DNA from: Actinoplanes italicus
GTDB taxonomy: Bacteria > Actinomycetota > Actinomycetes > Mycobacteriales > Micromonosporaceae
Length of the DNA stretch: 64,000 nucleotides
Assembly (NCBI RefSeq): GCF_003001815.1
Contig: NZ_PVMZ01000004.1
Location: 124,001-188,000 of the forward strand
Reading direction: 5' to 3'
This document shows positions 43,761 to 51,840 of this stretch, one piece after another. The translations under genes were made by a program, and so were the position numbers. Position 1 is the stretch's first letter; each line of letters opens with the position of its first letter. The notes below the pieces were generated by a model. The model searched no databases and had not been told where the DNA came from. It worked only from the letters and a program-made list of their open reading frames with translations.

Positions 43761-45431
43761 GTGGACGTCGACGTCATCGTGGTGGGTGCGGGTCTGGCCG
43801 GGCTTGCCGCCGCACATGAGATCACCAGCGCCGGGAAGACGGTGGCCCTGCTCGATCAGGAGAACGCCGCCAACCTCGGCGGGCAGGCGTTCTGGTCGTT
43901 CGGTGGCCTGTTCTTCGTCGGCAGCCCGGAGCAGCGCCGCGCCCGTATCCACGACAGCGTCGAACTGGCGTGGGCCGACTGGAGCAACAGCGCCGGCTTC
44001 GACCGCCTCGACGACCAGGATTCGCAGGCCGTGAAGTGGGCGCGCGCCTACGTCGAGTTCGCGGCCGGTGAGAAACGCTCGTGGCTGTCCTCGATGGGCC
44101 TGAGCTGGCTGCCGTTCGCGGGCTGGGCCGAACGTGGTGACCTGCGTGCCGCCGGGCACGGCAACTCGGTGCCGCGGTTCCACATCACCTGGGGCACCGG
44201 CACCGGCGTGGTCGCGCCGTTCGTCGCGGCCGCGCAGGCCGCCGCCGCAAACGGGTTGCTGCACTTCAAGCACCGGCACCGCGTCGACGAGCTGATCATC
44301 GAGAACGGTGCGGCCGTCGGTGTCCGCGGGACCCTGCTCGCTCCCGACGACTCCGCCCGCGGGGTCAGCTCCAACCGCGACCGCGCCGGTGACTTCGAGT
44401 TGCGTGCGCAGGCCGTGATCGTCACCACCGGCGGGATCGGCGCCAACCACGACCTGGTTCGTCAGTACTGGCCGCCGCGTCTGGGCACGGCCCCGAAGTT
44501 CATGGTCACCGGGGTGCCCGCGTATGTGGACGGCCGGATGCTGAAGATCGCCGAGGACGCCGGGGTCCGGCTGGTCAACCGGGACCGGATGTGGCACTAC
44601 ACCGAAGGTGTGCAGAACTGGAACCCGATCTGGCCCGGCCACGGGATCCGGATCCTGTCCGCGCCGTCGCCGCTGTGGCTCGACGCGTTCGGCAACCGGC
44701 TGCCCGCACCGTACTTCCCCAGCTACGACACCCTCGGCACGCTCAAGCACCTGCGCACCACGCCCGGCATCGCCGAGCACGACCACTCGTGGTTCCTGCT
44801 CACTCAGCGCATCATCGAGAAGGAGTTCGCGCTGTCGGGCTCCGAGCAGAACCCCGACATCACGTCGGGTGACCGGCGCGGGTTCATGAAGCAGCGGCTG
44901 TTCGGCAAGGGCGCGCCGGGCCCGGTCGAGGCGTTCAAGGAGCACGGCGCCGACTTCGTGGTGGCGGCCGGTCTCGACGAGCTGGTCGCCGGCATGAACA
45001 AGCTCACCGAGCAGCCGCTGCTGGACGCCGCGTCGGTTCGTACGCAGGTCGAGGCCCGTGACTCGCAGATCGCCAACAAGGTCACCAAGGACGCCCAGAT
45101 CCAGGGCATCCACAACTCGCGCCGCTATCTCGGTGACCGGATCGGGCGCACGTCGACGCCGCACCGGCTGCTCGACGCGGCGGCGGGGCCGCTGATCGCC
45201 GTGAAGCTGCACATCCTGACCCGTAAGACCCTCGGCGGTATCCAGACCGACCTGGACTCGCGCGCGCTGGGTGCCGGCGGCAGCCCGATCAGTGGCCTGT
45301 ACGCCGCCGGTGAGGTCGCCGGTTTCGGTGGCGGCGGGGTGCACGGCTACAACGCCCTGGAGGGCACGTTCCTGGGCGGCTGCCTGTTCAGTGGCCGTGC
45401 CGCCGGCCGGCACGTGGCCCGTTCGCTCTAG
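43761..45431 (+). CDS. FAD-binding dehydrogenase, 3-ketosteroid-1-dehydrogenase-like
   Basis: 556 residues from GTG 43761, with GGGGGAG at -6. The FAD motif is GAGLAG at 9-14. Other features are GGQAFWSFGGLFFVGSPEQR, AVIVTTGGIGANHDLVRQYW and the C-terminal GLYAAGEVAGFGGGGVHGYN ALEGTFLGGCLFSGR region (read as two segments). This is the FAD-binding dehydrogenase group related to KstD and fumarate reductase flavoproteins, usually with unknown substrate. An A+T-rich stretch before it (ATAAATTCTCGTATTCAA, 43723-43742) is a likely promoter. Its TAG stop shares the palindrome CTAG with the convergent gene's stop. Confidence 0.9.
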   Translation: MDVDVIVVGAGLAGLAAAHEITSAGKTVALLDQENAANLGGQAFWSFGGLFFVGSPEQRRARIHDSVELAWADWSNSAGFDRLDDQDSQAVKWARAYVEFAAGEKRSWLSSMGLSWLPFAGWAERGDLRAAGHGNSVPRFHITWGTGTGVVAPFVAAAQAAAANGLLHFKHRHRVDELIIENGAAVGVRGTLLAPDDSARGVSSNRDRAGDFELRAQAVIVTTGGIGANHDLVRQYWPPRLGTAPKFMVTGVPAYVDGRMLKIAEDAGVRLVNRDRMWHYTEGVQNWNPIWPGHGIRILSAPSPLWLDAFGNRLPAPYFPSYDTLGTLKHLRTTPGIAEHDHSWFLLTQRIIEKEFALSGSEQNPDITSGDRRGFMKQRLFGKGAPGPVEAFKEHGADFVVAAGLDELVAGMNKLTEQPLLDAASVRTQVEARDSQIANKVTKDAQIQGIHNSRRYLGDRIGRTSTPHRLLDAAAGPLIAVKLHILTRKTLGGIQTDLDSRALGAGGSPISGLYAAGEVAGFGGGGVHGYNALEGTFLGGCLFSGRAAGRHVARSL

Positions 45432-46408
45432 AGTCCCAGCACGTCGGCCTCGATCTTCGGATCGAGGCCGACGACGGGCCGGTCGGCGCGTTGCGGGGCG
45501 CCGCCGGGCAGCGACTGCAGCCACGCCCACGTGTCGGTGACCGTCTCGTGTACGGGACGGCAGCGCAGCCCGGCCGCGAACGCCCGGCGGACGTCGCCGT
45601 CGTGCAGGAACGTGTGCAGCGGGCCCGGCGGCAGCCAGCACGGCAGCTGGATCCACGGCTCGATCCCGGCCGCCAGGATCGTCTCCGGCGCGGTCCACCG
45701 CAGGTCGGCGTGCCCGCCGGTGACCTGGCCGGCGACCTCGAGCAGTTCGCCCATGGTGGTGTGGCCGGGTTCGCTGACCACGTTGAACGGACCCGTCGTG
45801 CCGGCGGCGGCCGCGTCGAGCAGGAACGCGGCCAAGTCACGGGCGTCGACGTACTGCAACGGCAGGTCGTAGGGGCCGGGCGCCAGGGTGGGGCCGCCGC
45901 GGTGCAGCCGGCCCAGCCACCACGGCAGCCGGCCGATGTCCTCGTGCGGGCCGAGGATCAGCCCGGCGCGGGCCAGCAGCAGCGGGCCGCCGAACGCCTC
46001 GGCCGCCCGCTCGCCACGTAGTTTGTCACCGGCGTAGCCGGGCTCGTCGCCGGCGACGAGCGGGGCGTCCTCGTTCAGTCGCGGCACGGCCGCGGCGTTC
46101 TCGTCGTAGTGGTAGACCGAGCGGCTGGACACGTACGAGAAATGCCCCGCCCTGCCCTTGAGCAGTTCAGCCGCGGCGCCCACCACCTCCGCGCCGGCCG
46201 ACCAGGTGTCGACGACCGTGTCCCAGGTGCCGTCGCGCAGCGCGCCGAGGCCACCGGTGGCCGTGCGGTCGCCGGCCAGCACCCGCACCCCCGCCACCGG
46301 CGAACGCAGGCCCCGGTTGAACACCGTCACGTCGTCGCCGCGCGCCACCCCCAGCTCGGCGACCGCCCGGCCGACGAACCCGCTACCGCCCAGCACCAGA
46401 ATCCGCAT
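45428..46408 (-). CDS. NAD-dependent epimerase/dehydratase family protein
   Basis: 326 residues from ATG 46408. Rossmann motif GGSGFVGRAV at 8-17; YVSSRSVYHYDE is the catalytic-Tyr area of extended SDRs, though the classical YxxxK is altered, as in isoflavone-reductase-like or reductase-type members. Further LARAGLILGPHEDIGRLPWW and LQYVDARDLAAFLLD are typical of actinobacterial NAD-dependent epimerase-like reductases. Substrate unknown. The TAG stop overlaps that of the flavoprotein gene on the other strand (CTAG, 45428-45431). Confidence 0.85.
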   Translation of the reverse strand: MRILVLGGSGFVGRAVAELGVARGDDVTVFNRGLRSPVAGVRVLAGDRTATGGLGALRDGTWDTVVDTWSAGAEVVGAAAELLKGRAGHFSYVSSRSVYHYDENAAAVPRLNEDAPLVAGDEPGYAGDKLRGERAAEAFGGPLLLARAGLILGPHEDIGRLPWWLGRLHRGGPTLAPGPYDLPLQYVDARDLAAFLLDAAAAGTTGPFNVVSEPGHTTMGELLEVAGQVTGGHADLRWTAPETILAAGIEPWIQLPCWLPPGPLHTFLHDGDVRRAFAAGLRCRPVHETVTDTWAWLQSLPGGAPQRADRPVVGLDPKIEADVLGL

Positions 46409-46473
46409 GAGGCCGAGCCTGCCCGACGCCCGCGCGACACGCCCAGCGGACTCTGCCGACAGCAGAGCGGGCG

Positions 46474-46950
46474 TCAGCCTGCCAGGAACGTCTCGATCGC
46501 CTCGACGACCAGGGCGTGGTCGTCGGCCTGCGGCAGGCCCGAGACGGTCACCACCCCGATCACCCCGGCGCCGGGCAGCCGTACGGGAAACGCGCCACCG
46601 TGCGCGGCGTACCGCGCCGGGTCGACGCCCTGGGAGGCGTCGAGTTCCCGGCCCTTGGCCGCCAGGCGCCGGCCCACCAGGTACGACGACGCCGCGTACC
46701 GGTACACCACCCGCACCTTGCGGTCGATCCACGCGTCGTTGTCGGCGCTGGCGCCGGGCAGCGCGGCGTGGAACAGCTGCTGCTGCCCGCGGCGGATGTC
46801 GAGGGCCACCGGCAGTGAGCGCTCGGTGGCCAGGCGCACCAGCAGGCTGCCCAGCCGCCACGCGTCGGTCTCGGTGAAACTGGTGAAGACCAGGCGGTTC
46901 TCCTGCTCCTCGATGGCGGCGATCAGCTTCTGCGGGTCCTCGGCACTCAT
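46474..46950 (-). CDS. UPF0303/heme-degrading-domain-like protein
   Basis: 158 residues from ATG 46950 (MSAEDPQKLIAAIEEQENRL). Family text is RSLPVALDIRRGQQQLFHAA, ALPGASADNDAWIDRKVRVV and GAFPVRLPGAGVIGVVTVSG LPQADDH (read as two pieces). This is the GlcG/HbpS-like fold (DUF336, UPF0303); HbpS of Streptomyces binds heme, but this protein lacks a signal peptide and its role is unknown. ATG 46971 or 46998 would lengthen it. It lies 53 bp upstream of the start of nothing else on its strand; the TSUP gene follows convergent in order on the same strand. Confidence 0.8.
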   Translation of the reverse strand: MSAEDPQKLIAAIEEQENRLVFTSFTETDAWRLGSLLVRLATERSLPVALDIRRGQQQLFHAALPGASADNDAWIDRKVRVVYRYAASSYLVGRRLAAKGRELDASQGVDPARYAAHGGAFPVRLPGAGVIGVVTVSGLPQADDHALVVEAIETFLAG

Positions 46951-47002
46951 GGGCCCATTGTGTCGGGTCATGATTCGGCCCTCAGCGGGTACCGTCACCG
47001 GT

Positions 47003-47764
47003 TCACATTTCGGACCAGTGCAGGTACCCGAGGCGGGCGATCAACGCGAGCACCACGACCAGCAGCACGATCCGCACGAACCCGGCGCCGCGGCTCAGCG
47101 CCATCCGCGCCCCGATCACCGCGCCGATGATGTTGCAGACCGCCATGGCCGCGCCGAGTTTCCACGCCACGTGCCCGGTCGCGGCGAACACCACCAGCGC
47201 GCCCAGGTTGGTGGCCGTGTTCACGATCTTCGCCATGGCCGAGCCGTGCACGAAGTCCGCGCCGACGATCGTCGTGAACGCCAGCACCAGGAACGTGCCG
47301 GTGCCCGGCCCGACCAGCCCGTCGTAGAGGGCGATCAGCCCACCGGCGACGGCCACCGCGGTGCCGCGCCGCCACGGGGTGCGTTTCTCCATGTGCTCGG
47401 CCAGGCCCATCTGCGGGCGTACCGTGACGAACACGGCCACCGCCACCAGCACACCGATGATCACCGGACGGTACGCCGCAGCCGGGATCGTCCCGGCCAG
47501 CAGCGCCCCGCAGCCCGAGCAGATCAGCGCCAGCGCCGCCGACGGCCCCGCCACCCCCCAGTCGATCTTCGTGCGGCGGGCGTAGGTGAGCGCCGCCGTC
47601 GACGTGCCGCAGATCGCCGCGAGCTTGTTGGTGCCCAGCGCGGTGGCCGTGCCCAGCTGCGGCGCGACCACCAGCAGCGCCGGCAGCAGCAGCAGGCCGC
47701 CACCGCCGACGACCGCGTCGACCCACCCGGCCGCGAGAGCGGCCAGCAGCAGGGTCGCGATCAC
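47003..47764 (-). CDS. TSUP-family membrane transporter (TauE/SafE)
   Basis: 253 residues from GTG 47764. About eight hydrophobic helices; the family repeats [20 protein letters not shown] and [20 protein letters not shown] are clear, as is [20 protein letters not shown]. TauE/SafE proteins move sulfite, sulfonates or other organic anions. The GTG overlaps the stop of a 30-codon membrane-peptide gene (GTGA), so the two are probably made together. A longer open frame to 47863 has no hydrophobic or family content before this start. Confidence 0.88.
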
Positions 47765-47853
47765 CGGCCGCGCCGCTGCTTGGTCAGCCACATCCCGAAC
47801 AGGGCCCCGACGACGAAGAGCATCGCCAGGCACAGCAACGCCTTGAACACCAT
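47761..47853 (-). CDS. Small single-helix membrane protein upstream of the TSUP transporter
   Basis: 30 residues from ATG 47853: [20 protein letters not shown], then [10 protein letters not shown]. One hydrophobic helix (about residues 4-22) ends in a basic tail, giving a predicted N-out/C-in orientation. A GAGGTGGG ribosome-binding stretch lies just upstream. Its TGA stop overlaps the transporter's GTG start. Too short for routine gene finding; similar tiny proteins can act as transporter subunits or assembly aids, which is only inference here. Confidence 0.6.
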
Positions 47854-47914
47854 CCCACCTCATCCCGTCGATCCGCTGCCGCCCGCGTCACCGGGCAGGG
47901 GCTAGGGTCGGCAC

Positions 47915-48688
47915 GTGCGACTGGCGACCTTCAACCTGCTGCACGGCCGTTCCCTGTCCGACGGCACCGTACACGCCGACCGGATCCACGCGGCCATCGC
48001 CGACCTCGACGCCGACGTGCTCGGGCTGCAGGAGGTGGACCGGGCGCAGCCGCGCAGCGGCCTGCTCGACCTGACCGCGCTGGCCGCCGACGCGCTGGGC
48101 GCCAAGACCCACCGGTTCGCCGCGGCGGTCGTCGGCACGCCCGGGCAGACGTGGGAGCCGTGGCACTCCGGTGCCGACATCGGGCACCCGCAGTACGGGA
48201 TCGCGCTGGTCAGCCGGTTCCCCGTGCAACGATGGCAGATCACCGAGCTGCCGGGCGCGCCGGTGCGGTCGCCGGTGTACGTGCCCGGCGGGGGGTTGCT
48301 GCTGCTGCGCGACGAACCGCGGGTGCTGCTGACCGCCGTCCTGGAGACCCCGCACGGGCCGCTGACGGTCGCCACCACCCACCTGTCGTTCGTGCCCGGC
48401 TGGAACGTGCGCCAGCTGCGTGCCTCGGTGCGGGCGCTGCGTGGCCTGCCCGGCCCGCGGGTGCTGCTCGGTGATCTGAACATGCCGGCCGGCCCGGTGC
48501 GGGCGTTCACCGGCTGGCAGCCGCTGGCGCGGGCCGCGACGTTCCCGAGCCCGTCGCCGAAGACCCAGCTCGACCATGTCCTGGCGGACCCGCGCGGTGT
48601 CGCCGCGCTCGGCCGTGTCGTCCAGGTCCGGACCCCGCCGGTTCCGGTCTCCGACCATCGGCCCCTGGTGGTACGCCTGGACCGTTGA
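47915..48688 (+). CDS. Endonuclease/exonuclease/phosphatase family protein
   Basis: 257 residues from GTG 47915. EEP fold signatures: ATFNLLHGRS at the start, DVLGLQEVD (metal Glu), TVATTHLSF, VLLGDLNMPAG (Asp and Asn), and the closing QLDHVLA and SDHRPLVVRLDR (catalytic Asp-His). The family includes DNase I-like nucleases and phosphodiesterases; there is no signal peptide, so a cytoplasmic role is likely. It is followed after 26 bp by the aldolase gene. Confidence 0.9.
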   Translation: MRLATFNLLHGRSLSDGTVHADRIHAAIADLDADVLGLQEVDRAQPRSGLLDLTALAADALGAKTHRFAAAVVGTPGQTWEPWHSGADIGHPQYGIALVSRFPVQRWQITELPGAPVRSPVYVPGGGLLLLRDEPRVLLTAVLETPHGPLTVATTHLSFVPGWNVRQLRASVRALRGLPGPRVLLGDLNMPAGPVRAFTGWQPLARAATFPSPSPKTQLDHVLADPRGVAALGRVVQVRTPPVPVSDHRPLVVRLDR

Positions 48689-48714
48689 TCGTTCGCAGAC
48701 AAGGAGACACACCC

Positions 48715-49596
48715 GTGTTCACCGGCCTGAGTGCCTTCCCGCTCACCCCGCTCGACGACGACCAGCTCGACGAGAGCGCCTACGCCAAGCTGATCGCCCG
48801 GCTGGCCGCGGCCGGCGTCGACAGCATCGGCGCGCTCGGCTCCACCGGGTCGTACGCCTATCTCACCCGCGCCGAACGGGCCCGCGCCGCCACCCTGGCC
48901 GTGCGGGGCGCCGCCGGTGTCCCGGTGATCGTGGGGATCGGGGCGGTGCGGCTGCGGCACGTGCTCGAGCACGCCGAGGACGCGCAGCGGGCCGGGGCGG
49001 CGGGGGTGCTGCTGGCGCCCGTGTCGTACCAGCCGCTGCTGCCCGACGAGGTGTATCACCTGTACGAGCAGGTCGCCGCGAACCTGTCGGTGCCGCTGGT
49101 GGTGTACGACAACCCGCGTACGACCGGTTTCACGTTCACCGACGACCTGTACGCGGCGGTCGCGAAACTCCCGCACGTCGAGTCGATCAAGGTGCCGCCG
49201 CTGCCGGCCGACCCGGCCATCGCCGCCGACCGGGTCAGCGGACTGCGCGGCCGGCTGCCGGCCCACGTCGGGATCGGCGTGTCCGGCGACCCGGTGGCGG
49301 CGGTGTCGCTGCGGGCCGGCTGCGACGCCTGGTATTCGGTGATCGGCGGGATCCTGCCCGGCCTGGCGCTGGCGATCACCCGCGCGGACACGGCGGCCGG
49401 CTCGCGGGCCGCGTCCGACCGGCTGCGGCCGTTCTGGGAACTGTTCGCCGCGTACGGCAGCCTGCGGGTCGTCGCGGCGACAGCCGCCGTTCTGGGCCTG
49501 ACCGGCGCCGACTGCCTGCCCCGCCCGCTGCGCGGTCTGGACGCGGCCGGTCTCGACGCGGTCCGGCGGGCCGTGGACGAGGTCACGGCCGGCTGA
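48715..49596 (+). CDS. Dihydrodipicolinate synthase/N-acetylneuraminate lyase family protein
   Basis: 293 residues from GTG 48715, with AAGGAG 9 nt upstream. TIM-barrel aldolase of class I: GALGSTGSYAYL replaces the usual GTTGE substrate loop, VVYDNPRTTG supplies the catalytic Tyr, and the Schiff-base Lys is in ESIKVPP (near residue 160). The changed substrate loop (Ser in place of Glu) makes it less likely to be DapA itself; a keto-acid aldolase or lyase of unknown substrate fits better. It ends 135 bp before the uORF leader. Confidence 0.85.
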   Translation: MFTGLSAFPLTPLDDDQLDESAYAKLIARLAAAGVDSIGALGSTGSYAYLTRAERARAATLAVRGAAGVPVIVGIGAVRLRHVLEHAEDAQRAGAAGVLLAPVSYQPLLPDEVYHLYEQVAANLSVPLVVYDNPRTTGFTFTDDLYAAVAKLPHVESIKVPPLPADPAIAADRVSGLRGRLPAHVGIGVSGDPVAAVSLRAGCDAWYSVIGGILPGLALAITRADTAAGSRAASDRLRPFWELFAAYGSLRVVAATAAVLGLTGADCLPRPLRGLDAAGLDAVRRAVDEVTAG

Positions 49597-49743
49597 CGCG
49601 GTGGCGTGTCCGGTTCGCGACTACCGGGCGGCCGCCCCTGGATCGGCGACCGATATGCCGGGGTTCCGGGGATACCTACTGTAATGCCGGTAAGCAACCG
49701 GGCGGACCGCCCGGCAGCCCGCCACCGGCGAAGGAGGTTGTCG

Positions 49744-49767
49744 ATGCGTGGACGCAGCTGGGGCTGA
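49744..49767 (+). CDS. Leader micro-ORF 1 (MRGRSWG)
   Basis: ATG CGT GGA CGC AGC TGG GGC TGA, preceded at 6 nt by AAGGAGG (49731-49737). The stop codon lies in the loop of a GGGGC/GCCCC hairpin (49760-49774). First of three tandem copies before an MFS exporter. The Arg-Gly-Arg fits the Arg/Lys-x-Arg/Lys macrolide-arrest pattern. Translation is inferred from the ribosome-binding site and the repetition, not shown. Confidence 0.72.
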   Translation: MRGRSWG

Positions 49768-49817
49768 GCGCCCCCTACCGGCAGCGATCCCCGACCCTGG
49801 CGAAGGAGGTACTACCT

Positions 49818-49841
49818 GTGCGTGGACGCAGCTGGGGCTGA
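49818..49841 (+). CDS. Leader micro-ORF 2 (MRGRSWG)
   Basis: GTG start, then the same six codons and TGA as copy 1; AAGGAGG at 49803-49809 with 8-nt spacing. The stop is again in the loop of a GGGGC/GCCCC hairpin (49834-49848). Start-to-start distance from copy 1 is 74 nt. The spacer between copies has drifted while the ribosome-binding site and codons are kept, which argues for selection. Confidence 0.72.
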   Translation: MRGRSWG

Positions 49842-49885
49842 GCGCCCCCACTGCCGAACCCGGCCACCCGCGAAGGAGGCGCCCT

Positions 49886-49909
49886 GTGCGTGGACGTACC
49901 TGGTCGTGA
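49886..49909 (+). CDS. Leader micro-ORF 3 (MRGRTWS)
   Basis: GTG CGT GGA CGT ACC TGG TCG TGA, with AAGGAGG at 49873-49879 (6-nt spacing). It differs from copies 1 and 2 at three codons, yet keeps Arg-Gly-Arg and Trp. The stop lies in the loop of GGTC/GACC (49902-49913). That GACC can pair instead with a downstream AGGTCT, giving two exclusive structures. Confidence 0.7.
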   Translation: MRGRTWS

Positions 49910-49933
49910 GACCTGCCTCTCCCCGAGAGGTCT
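49909..49933 (+). promoter_or_regulatory. Alternative hairpin after micro-ORF 3
   Basis: AGACCT (49909-49914) pairs with AGGTCT (49928-49933), extended by CTC/GAG inside. It shares bases with the micro-ORF 3 stop hairpin, so both cannot form at once. A ribosome stalled on micro-ORF 3 would decide which forms. Confidence 0.55.
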
Positions 49934-49955
49934 GAGACGACAGCAGTGACTGCTC

Positions 49956-49990
49956 GCGACGGCGGGCCGCGTGTTGCGGCCCGCCGTCGC
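49956..49990 (+). terminator. Attenuator-type terminator stem in the MFS leader
   Basis: GCGACGGCGGGCCGC (49956-49970) and GCGGCCCGCCGTCGC (49976-49990) form a perfect 15-bp stem with loop GTGTT. It stands between the micro-ORFs and the exporter start at 50021, where a plain gene-end terminator would make no sense. No T-tract. A smaller AGCAG/CTGCT hairpin (49942-49954) precedes it. Confidence 0.75.
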
Positions 49991-50020
49991 TCGGTGTCCG
50001 CACTATCCCCTGGGAACCGC

Positions 50021-51250
50021 ATGTCCGAACAGCCGGCCTCGTACCGCGACGTCTTCGCGGTCCGCGAGTACCGACACCTCTTCGCGGCCAACCTGCTGTC
50101 GCTGATCGGCGACCAGCTCACGGCCGTCGCGCTGTCCTTCCTGGTGTACGCCCGGTCCGGTTCGCCGCTGCTGGCCGCGCTCACGTTCGCCGGCTCGTAC
50201 GCGACGTGGGTGATCGGCGGGCCGCTGCTGTCGGTGTTCGCCGACCGGCTGCCGCGCCGGCGGGTGCTGCTCGTCGGCGACCTGGCCCGCGCCGCGATCG
50301 TGCTGCTCATGCTGATCCCCGGCATCGGAGTGTGGACGCTGGTGGCGATGGCGTTCGTCGCGAACCTGTTCCGGCCGCCGTTCCAGTCCGCGCGGGCGTC
50401 GCTGATGCCCGACATCCTGCACGGCGACCGCTACACCGTCGCCAACGGCCTCGACAACATCGTCGCCGAGATCACCCAGGTCGCCGGGTTCGCGCTCGGC
50501 GGGCTGCTCGTGGCTGCCGGGTCCGCGCAGACCGTCCTGGCCGCCGACGCGGCCACGTTCCTGCTGTCGGCCGCGCTGATCGCCACCGGCCTGCGCGGCA
50601 GCGCCGCGGCGACACGGGCGACCGCGCAACCGTCCGGCTCGTGGTGGGCCGAGACCACCGCCGGTGCCCGGGTGGTGTTCGCCGACCGTACGCTGCGTTC
50701 CTATCTGCTGCTGTTCTGGCTGTCCTGCCTCGTCTACGCCGCCGAGGGCGTGGCCGCGCCGCTGGCCGCCGAATACGGGGCAGGCGCCTGGACCGGGGGC
50801 CTGCTGCTGGCCGCCATGCCCGCCGGCGTCGCCGTCGGCGGTGTCCTGCTGACCCGGGTCTGCGCGCCGCGGCTGCGGCAACGGATCATGCTGCCGCTCG
50901 CGCTGCTGTCGTGTGCCGTGCTGCTGCCGATCGCCGCGAGGCCGCCGCTGGCGGTCGTGCTCACGCTGTTCTTCGTCAGCGGGCTGGCCGGCTCGTTCAG
51001 CATCCCGCTCAACGCCCTGTTCGGCCGGGCCGTACCGGCCGCCTACCGGGCGCGCGCGTTCGGCGTCGCGATGTCCGGGCTCTGCGCGGTCCAGGGCCTG
51101 GCCATGTTCGCCGCCGGCGCTGCCGCCGAGTGGCTGCGCCCGACCCTGGTGGTCGGCGGGGCCGGGCTGGCCGCCACGGTCGCGGTCGGTGTCGTGGCGG
51201 CGTCCTGGCCGCGGGTCACCGAGCCCGTACCCGTCCCGGTCGCCGCCTGA
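50021..51250 (+). CDS. MFS exporter, macrolide-efflux (Mef/MFS_3) type
   Basis: 409 residues from ATG 50021. About 12 hydrophobic helices; REYRHLFAANLLSLIGDQLT at the start and SVFADRLPRRRVLLVGDLAR (loop 2-3) are typical of the MFS_3 group that includes MefA. NLFRPPFQSARASLMPDIL and the NGLDNIVAEITQVAGFALGG block also fit. Predicted proton-coupled drug efflux. The upstream leader with three micro-ORFs and a terminator suggests ribosome-controlled induction. The in-frame GTG 49946 lies in the leader hairpins and is rejected as start. Substrate is inferred, not shown. Confidence 0.85.
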   Translation: MSEQPASYRDVFAVREYRHLFAANLLSLIGDQLTAVALSFLVYARSGSPLLAALTFAGSYATWVIGGPLLSVFADRLPRRRVLLVGDLARAAIVLLMLIPGIGVWTLVAMAFVANLFRPPFQSARASLMPDILHGDRYTVANGLDNIVAEITQVAGFALGGLLVAAGSAQTVLAADAATFLLSAALIATGLRGSAAATRATAQPSGSWWAETTAGARVVFADRTLRSYLLLFWLSCLVYAAEGVAAPLAAEYGAGAWTGGLLLAAMPAGVAVGGVLLTRVCAPRLRQRIMLPLALLSCAVLLPIAARPPLAVVLTLFFVSGLAGSFSIPLNALFGRAVPAAYRARAFGVAMSGLCAVQGLAMFAAGAAAEWLRPTLVVGGAGLAATVAVGVVAASWPRVTEPVPVPVAA

Positions 51251-51257
51251 ACCTTTC

Positions 51258-51332
51258 ATCCTAGGACGGCTTAGACGTAGTGCGGCAAGCCGCACTACAA
51301 ACCCTGAAAACGACGGCTTCGCCGACAAACCA
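51258..51332. repeat. Dispersed CTAG-rich element, copy 4 (full form)
   Basis: ATCCTAGGACGGCTTAGACG, then TAGTGCGGCAAGCCGCACTA (9-bp stem, 51278-51297), an A-rich spacer and CGACGGCTTCGCCG (51311-51324). It shares both hairpins and their spacing with copy 3 at 36000. It starts 7 bp after the exporter's stop codon. Confidence 0.75.
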
Positions 51333-51408
51333 CAGGACAGGGGATCCGGTACGCCCACGCGTGCCGGACCCGAGCACCATGCCCCGGCACGTCCTACGCT
51401 GTGCGGCC

Positions 51409-51783
51409 ATGACGTCTTTCATCAGGAACGTGTCGTTCGACTGCCCTGATCCGTACGCGCTGGCCGGGTTCTGGAGCGAGGTGGTCGGTCACCGGCTCGA
51501 CCCGGGGTTCGCGCCCGGCGACGCCGAGGTGGTGATCGAGGCACCGGACGGCCCGCGCCTGTACTTCCAGGCCGTGCCTGAGGACAAGACGGTCAAGAAC
51601 CGGGTCCATGTGTGTCTTCAGCCGTCCGACCGGGACCGCGACGCCGAGGTCGACCAGCTGCTGGCGCTGGGTGCGACGGTGTTCGACGACCGTCGCACGC
51701 CGGGCGGCGACGGCTGGGTGGTGCTGCTCGACCCGGCGGGCAACGAGTTCTGCCTGACCCGCTCGGCGGCTGAGCGGGCCTGA
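51409..51783 (+). CDS. VOC-family (glyoxalase/dioxygenase-like) protein
   Basis: 124 residues from ATG 51409 (MTSFIRNVSFDCPDPYALAG). A single glyoxalase-like domain: FWSEVVGHRLDPG, RLYFQAVPEDKTVKNRVHVC and VLLDPAGNEFCLTR (metal Glu in GNEF). This is the actinobacterial Glyoxalase_6 type of unknown role; some VOC proteins bind or break antibiotics such as fosfomycin or bleomycin, which is only a possibility here, prompted by the neighbouring exporter and ABC-F genes. Confidence 0.88.
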   Translation: MTSFIRNVSFDCPDPYALAGFWSEVVGHRLDPGFAPGDAEVVIEAPDGPRLYFQAVPEDKTVKNRVHVCLQPSDRDRDAEVDQLLALGATVFDDRRTPGGDGWVVLLDPAGNEFCLTRSAAERA

Positions 51784-51840
51784 CGGTCCTCGGTGGCCCC
51801 GTGCGTGGCACGTCTCGATCTTTCCGGCTGCGCCGGCGTT

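Noticed and set aside
43596..45698. 700-codon minus-strand frame
   Set aside because: Opposite the FAD dehydrogenase gene; shadow of its codon bias.
49744..49909. Tryptophan or arginine attenuation instead of drug sensing
   Set aside because: One Trp and two Arg per seven-codon frame before an exporter do not fit amino-acid supply control, which needs runs of the codon before biosynthesis genes; kept only as a weak alternative.
49946..50020. Upstream GTG start for the MFS exporter
   Set aside because: The extra 25 codons are encoded by the terminator-like stem and lack a ribosome-binding site; the family N-terminus fits ATG 50021.
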